From an uncultured Chloroflexota bacterium (GTDB lineage Bacteria; Chloroflexota; UBA4733): a stretch of 10,215 bases of DNA. The stretch spans positions 1 through 10,215 of the forward strand of contig CALBSQ010000020.1 of the NCBI GenBank assembly GCA_937967325.1, given 5' to 3'. Numbering within the stretch: position 1 is the first letter of the stretch; each line of letters opens with the position of its first letter. Positions 6,342-10,215 of the stretch are shown in pieces. A program made the position numbers and the translations under genes. The notes under the pieces are model-generated. The model was not told the origin of the DNA and searched no databases. It was given only the letters and a program-made list of their open reading frames with translations.

Positions 6342-7157
6342 ATGGCAGCTATTACCGTGCCCGCCAACTACTACCAGCAGTTCGACGCCGACTATAGCCT
6401 CGACGTACCCGGCGAAGGCTACGGCGGCTGGAAGCGGGCCGAGGTCCCGCTTGCTCCTGAGCGCACCGCCGTCGTGGTTATGCACGCCTATGGCTGCGGC
6501 ACTCGCGAGGAATTCCCGGGCTGGCATCGCGCCGTCGAATATATCCCGCGCGCCTACGAGATCAGCAGGACGGTATTCCCCCGATTGCTGGCCGCCGTCC
6601 GAGCCTCTCCGCTCCCGCTCTTCCACGTTGTGGGAGGCGGCAGCTACTTCCAGCAGTACCCGGGCTACCGCCGGGCCATCGAGCTGGCTGGTCCGGAGCC
6701 AACGTCCCCTGAGAGAGTGCCGCGCGACCCGGTGCGGGAGGAGCTCGACCGGTTCCGCGCCAGCCACGTGTTCACCGGCGTGCACAATCAGCCGGACGTC
6801 GCGCGCGGCGTCGCCGTCACGGACTTCCTGCCGGAGGCTCGGCCGTTGGGGGCGGAGGGGATCGCCGCGACATCCAATCAGCTTTTTGCCTTGTGCAAAA
6901 CGGCCGGGGTGAACCACCTCATCTACGCCGGCTTCGCCATCAACTGGTGCCTGCTGCTCTCGCCGGGAGGGATGGCCGAGATGCAGCGGCACGGCCTGCT
7001 CTGCTCGGCCATCCGCCAGGCCGTCACGGCCGTGGAGAACAAGGAGACGGCACGTGCGGAGCTGTGCAAGGAAATCGCCCTCTGGCGGGTGGCGCTGGCG
7101 TTCGGCTTCGTGTTCGACGTCGATGACCTGCTGAGCGCGCTGGGGGCGAGCCGGTGA
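6342..7157 (+). CDS. Isochorismatase-fold cysteine hydrolase-like protein, atypical active site
   Basis: A 271-residue, probably cytoplasmic protein. The fold is indicated by a first strand TAVVVMHAYG (about 42-51), a strand PLPLFHVVGGG near 90, and the C-terminal half pattern ATSNQLFALC...NHLIYAGFAINWCL (about 176-205). The last corresponds to the family's T.L...L...G...L.v.G..T..CV segment and carries the nucleophile-position Cys203. Two of the three usual catalytic residues seem missing: where the family has Asp at the end of the first strand there is His48, and no Lys occurs between His48 and the helix before Cys203. It may thus use different chemistry or have lost activity. Members with the full triad hydrolyse amides, carbamoyl groups or vinyl ethers. 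ATG 6342 follows the upstream stop by ten bases, with AGGGG partly in that stop region. The end overlaps the next gene by four bases, so it should be co-translated with the lyase. Confidence 0.78.
   Translation: MAAITVPANYYQQFDADYSLDVPGEGYGGWKRAEVPLAPERTAVVVMHAYGCGTREEFPGWHRAVEYIPRAYEISRTVFPRLLAAVRASPLPLFHVVGGGSYFQQYPGYRRAIELAGPEPTSPERVPRDPVREELDRFRASHVFTGVHNQPDVARGVAVTDFLPEARPLGAEGIAATSNQLFALCKTAGVNHLIYAGFAINWCLLLSPGGMAEMQRHGLLCSAIRQAVTAVENKETARAELCKEIALWRVALAFGFVFDVDDLLSALGASR
7154..7157 (+). promoter_or_regulatory. GTGA start/stop overlap (translational coupling)
   Basis: The GTG start of the lyase shares bases with the TGA stop of the isochorismatase-fold gene. This arrangement usually couples translation and argues that the two proteins are needed together. 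Confidence 0.8.
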
Positions 7158-10153
7158 CGGCGCATCCACCCCTGCTCCGTACTGAAACCCAGATTGCCAC
7201 GGCGCGGCGCCTGCTGCAGACCTCCGAGCAGGCGAGGCGGGTGGCTCAGGAGACGCTGACACTGGCGGAGCGCTGGGCTGCCTTGGACGACGACCGCTTG
7301 CGTGCCATGGCGCCACCCACGGAGGTGCCGCGCGCCTTCAACACCTCCTTCGACGGCTGCCCGGTCCATGGTCGCGCGCTGTTCGACCACGGCAACTACT
7401 CCTGGCGCTTCGACCCCTTCACGGCGCCCTGGAAGTTGGTCTGTCCGGTTGGCGGCGAGACCTACCCCAGCAACGACTTCGGCGCCTTCCTGGCCGGCGG
7501 CATGCAGGATCGCAGCCTGCTTACCGGCCCCTATGCCGACGACGGCTGGGGCTGGACACCACCGGAGGGATCCCATCGCCACTGGTTTGTGGCCTACTAC
7601 TGCCACTGGCTGTGGATGAACCACCTCATCCCGGCCACGCTGGCGCTCGGGCGCGCCTACCTGCTCACCGGTGAGCCGCGCTTCGCCCACAAAGCCGGCG
7701 TGCTGCTGGAGCAGATCGCCGGCGACTATCCGCGAATGGACCACAACCGGCAGTCGCGCTACGCCACAGAGTTTCTCCCCAGCTACACCGGCAAGATTGT
7801 CAACGCCATCTGGGAGACTGGCGTCGCTCGCGACCTCGCCGAGGCCTGGGATGCAGTGGCGCTGGCCGTCGAGGACGATAGGGATCTCGGCCCGGACACC
7901 GTCCACCTAGTGGAGAACAATCTGCTGCGAGAAGCGCTGGCGGCAATCCCGCAACGGCGCATCCTCGGCAACTATGGGATGCATCAGCAGGCCGCCATCT
8001 TCCTGGCGCTGGCGCTGGGCGACCCAGCGGGGGCGGCTGTCACCGTCCGCAACGTACTCCACGGCTGGTCTGGCCTGGACGGCTTCCAGTACGAGGGCCT
8101 CGTCAGCGTGCTCGACAACCTGTTCAGCGCGGAAGGGCTGAGCTACGAGACGGCCCCGGGGTACTGCTCGATCCCCAGCAACCTGCTGCCGCTGCTGCTC
8201 GAGCCAATGCGACGCTTGCAGCAGTTAGCCGGCGATGGTCGCGGCGATGCGCTCCAGTCGTTGCTTCCGCGCCTCTCCACGCTGGTGAGCTGGCCCCGCC
8301 GTCTCGTCTGCCTGGACCGCTGGACGCCGGCCATCGGCGACTCTGGCGGTGCGGCTGCTCCAGCAGTGGTCGAAGTGAGCCCTGGGGCCTATCGCGCGGT
8401 AGCGGCGATCGATGCTAGCGCGCCTAGCGGGCTGCGGCCAGACTCGGTGGGAGCCGCCCTCCAACACGTCGACGACCTGTTCGCCGCTCCGGCGGCGGCG
8501 CCAGCGCCGGTGGACATAACTCCCGCCAGCGACGTGTTGACCGATTACGGGCTGGCGATCCTTCGCTCCGGCCGGGGCGACACGGCCACGGCGCTGACGC
8601 TGCACTACGGCCGCGCCAACGCCGGCCACGCCCATGCTGACCGGCTGAACGTCGAGTTCTTCGGCGCCGGGCGCACGCTGATCCCCGACCTTGGCTACCC
8701 GCAGTTCGCCGCCGAGGACAAGACGGCCCGCGCCTGGGACCGCAACACCGGCAGCCACTGCGTCGTCGCCGTCGACGGCCGGCAGCAGCAGAGTCAGAAC
8801 GGCGGTCGGCTCTTGCTGCTCGCTCGCTCGCCCTGGCTCCAGGCAGCGACAGCAGACGCGCCGGCCTACCCCTCGCTGGATCGCTACGAGCGGACGCTGC
8901 TCCTGGTCGGCGATGGCGAGCAGCTGCCGGCCTACGCCGTGGATCTGTTCCGCATCCGCGGCGGAGCGCGCCATGATTACCGCCTGCACGGTCCGGACCT
9001 GCCCAGCGTTGCGGACGGGCTGGCGTTTGGGGAGGAGCAGCCCGGCACACTGGCCGGTCCGGACGTGCCGGTTGGCTTCCTTTGGGACGATCCCGAACTG
9101 GAGCAGCCCGACCGCAAGCGCGCCTACGACAGCTACGACGGCTGCGGCGACAGCTTCCTCTACGGCGTCCGCACCGCCACCGCGGCGGCGCAGCCTTGGC
9201 GCCTCACCTTTGGAGACGATGCGGGCGGACTGTGCATCCATGTCATGCCTACCGCGATGCAGACTGCCTTCCTGGCCTGGGGCGACGTGCCGCGCCGGCC
9301 GGGCAACCCCGAGCGGCTCCGCCACCTCATCCTGCGCCGCGAAGGCCCCGCCCCGCTCGATTCCCTGTTCGCCACTGTACTGGAGCCGCTGGCCGGCCAG
9401 GCTCTGATCGGGCGAGTGACACGGCGAGACGGTGAGACAGTGCCAGGGCAGCTCGCCCTGAAGGTGGACCACGCCGCGGGCAGCGACGTCGTGCTCATCG
9501 CGGTGCCCGGCACGCCACTCGAAGTCGACGGCATGCGACTGGATGGCCATCTGGCAGTTCTGCGCTACGATCCCGAAGGTCTGCCAACCGGCGCCTTCCT
9601 GTGCGGGACTAGCCTCCGCGCACCCGGCCTGTCTTTGCAGTCGCCGGCGCCGTGGCACGGCATCGTGACAGAAACGGATCAGGAGGGCCGACAGCTGATC
9701 GTTCGGCCAGACAAAGGAGCGGAGGTAGTCGGTCCCCTCAAGCTCGAAGGCTGCATACTCAGCGTCGATGTCAGTCGCCAGCAAGCGTTGATCCTCTCCG
9801 CGTCGCGAGCTAGCAGCGATTCGGTGCAGCTGACGCTGGATCGACCGGCCATTGCCGGGCGCCTGGTGGTCGAGCGGACGGACGGCGAGACGATCACGAC
9901 GCGCACGACGCTCTACCCGCCCTTCCGCGACAGGGACGACATCGGCGCTCACCTGGAAGGCACCTGGCTGCGCTCCGATGGCGCTGTTCGGAGGGTCGGT
10001 CAGGTCCGGCAACGGCCGCCACAAGGTCACGTGCTCACGTTCCACCCCGGCGAGGCCGGCTTCTCCGAGAGATCGGAGGCGAAATTACTGGCCTGGCGCG
10101 CCGGCGCTCGCGTCGTCGTCGAGCCGGTCCGCTGGTGGCCGGGTCGAGCGTGA
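7154..10153 (+). CDS. Heparinase II/III-family polysaccharide lyase-like protein
   Basis: A 999-residue protein, longer than the 600-800 usual in the family. It starts at GTG 7154, overlapping the previous stop (GTGA), with a GGGGGCGAG run just upstream, so translation is probably coupled. The N-terminal part (about 1-400) is helix-rich with many Trp, like the alpha/alpha toroid of uronic-acid polysaccharide lyases. The heparinase II/III domain begins near 470 with YGRANAGHAHADRLNVEFFG, followed by GRTLIPDLGYPQF and NTGSHCVVAVDG, the order seen in this family. Candidate catalytic or metal residues are His277 (NYGMHQQ), Tyr331 or Tyr337 (SYETAPGY), His492, His494 and Asp496 (GHAHAD), and His535. 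The last 350 residues are beta-rich and may be an extra sandwich. There is no signal peptide, whereas many relatives are secreted; this suggests action on imported oligosaccharides. Family assignment is good, but the substrate (heparin-like, alginate-like or other uronan) cannot be told. Confidence 0.85.
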   Translation: MTAHPPLLRTETQIATARRLLQTSEQARRVAQETLTLAERWAALDDDRLRAMAPPTEVPRAFNTSFDGCPVHGRALFDHGNYSWRFDPFTAPWKLVCPVGGETYPSNDFGAFLAGGMQDRSLLTGPYADDGWGWTPPEGSHRHWFVAYYCHWLWMNHLIPATLALGRAYLLTGEPRFAHKAGVLLEQIAGDYPRMDHNRQSRYATEFLPSYTGKIVNAIWETGVARDLAEAWDAVALAVEDDRDLGPDTVHLVENNLLREALAAIPQRRILGNYGMHQQAAIFLALALGDPAGAAVTVRNVLHGWSGLDGFQYEGLVSVLDNLFSAEGLSYETAPGYCSIPSNLLPLLLEPMRRLQQLAGDGRGDALQSLLPRLSTLVSWPRRLVCLDRWTPAIGDSGGAAAPAVVEVSPGAYRAVAAIDASAPSGLRPDSVGAALQHVDDLFAAPAAAPAPVDITPASDVLTDYGLAILRSGRGDTATALTLHYGRANAGHAHADRLNVEFFGAGRTLIPDLGYPQFAAEDKTARAWDRNTGSHCVVAVDGRQQQSQNGGRLLLLARSPWLQAATADAPAYPSLDRYERTLLLVGDGEQLPAYAVDLFRIRGGARHDYRLHGPDLPSVADGLAFGEEQPGTLAGPDVPVGFLWDDPELEQPDRKRAYDSYDGCGDSFLYGVRTATAAAQPWRLTFGDDAGGLCIHVMPTAMQTAFLAWGDVPRRPGNPERLRHLILRREGPAPLDSLFATVLEPLAGQALIGRVTRRDGETVPGQLALKVDHAAGSDVVLIAVPGTPLEVDGMRLDGHLAVLRYDPEGLPTGAFLCGTSLRAPGLSLQSPAPWHGIVTETDQEGRQLIVRPDKGAEVVGPLKLEGCILSVDVSRQQALILSASRASSDSVQLTLDRPAIAGRLVVERTDGETITTRTTLYPPFRDRDDIGAHLEGTWLRSDGAVRRVGQVRQRPPQGHVLTFHPGEAGFSERSEAKLLAWRAGARVVVEPVRWWPGRA

Positions 10154-10167
10154 TACCAATACGGTGC

Positions 10168-10215
10168 TCAGGCCGCGAGCCTCAGCGCCATGGCGGCGAC
10201 CACCGGCGCCACGAA
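10168..10215 (-). CDS. C-terminal end of a gene entering from the right (partial)
   Basis: On the minus strand an open frame from the window edge reads FVAPVVAAMALRLAA and ends at TGA (10170-10168), 14 bases beyond the lyase stop and convergent with it. The run is hydrophobic and would suit the last membrane segment of an integral membrane protein such as a transporter. Fifteen codons are too few to name a family, and chance open frames of this size are common in GC-rich DNA, so this is a tentative call. Confidence 0.35.
   Translation of the reverse strand, partial: FVAPVVAAMALRLAA

Noticed and set aside
4618..6912. A 764-codon plus-strand open frame overlapping the deacetylase gene
   Set aside because: The translation is dominated by Arg, Ala, Gly and Pro with no domain signature. 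The overlapping frame has clear motifs and a good ribosome binding site.
8225..10045. A 606-codon minus-strand open frame opposite the lyase gene
   Set aside because: It is an antisense shadow: the plus-strand frame contains the heparinase II/III motifs and is translationally coupled to its neighbour, while the minus frame shows no recognisable family.
1..10215. CRISPR array, tRNA, rRNA, phage or complete insertion sequence
   Set aside because: I saw no regularly spaced direct repeats, no tRNA- or rRNA-like stretches and no transposase or integrase motifs in any frame.

Overview
The window is GC-rich throughout (my impression, not a calculated value) and holds a fragment of a carbohydrate-utilisation region. 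The gene content (a CUT1-type sugar ABC importer beside a heparinase II/III-like lyase, a NodB-like deacetylase and an aldo/keto reductase) and the dense GC-rich palindromic repeats between genes fit a free-living Gram-positive or monoderm bacterium, most likely Chloroflexota. That taxonomic guess is an inference from style only; no marker gene is present.

Layout: (1) 1-376, no convincing gene, with a complex palindromic intergenic repeat at about 110-233. (2) 377-1336 (+), an aldo/keto reductase with the full catalytic tetrad. (3) 1337-1546, a convergent gap built around a perfect 30-bp inverted repeat that looks like a MITE or REP-type element. (4) 1547-1885 (-), a small acidic protein of unknown function. 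(5) 2007-4608 (-), the sugar importer, in transcription order: a substrate-binding protein gene that has lost its 5' half, a MalF-type permease and a MalG-type permease. (6) 4634-10153 (+), a tight three-gene operon running divergently: a 565-aa protein with a NodB/CE4-like core, a 271-aa isochorismatase-fold protein with an atypical active site, and a 999-aa heparinase II/III-family protein. The last two overlap by GTGA. (7) 10168-10215 (-), probably the C-terminal end of another gene running into the window from the right.

How the genes may work together (inference): the importer would bring in an oligosaccharide, probably containing uronic acid. The three plus-strand proteins have no signal peptide, so they would act on it in the cytoplasm by lyase cleavage and removal of acyl or amide substituents, and an aldo/keto reductase could reduce a released sugar. 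The binding-protein gene keeps only its C-terminal half. The break lies next to a short sequence shared with the 30-bp inverted repeat at 1383-1535, which suggests a repeat-associated rearrangement disabled the importer or separated it from its original promoter. No ATPase subunit and no transcriptional regulator are in the window.

The main candidate for something undescribed is the three-gene operon: a cytoplasmic lyase, deacetylase and amidohydrolase-like set in which the isochorismatase-fold member appears to lack the family's Asp and Lys.
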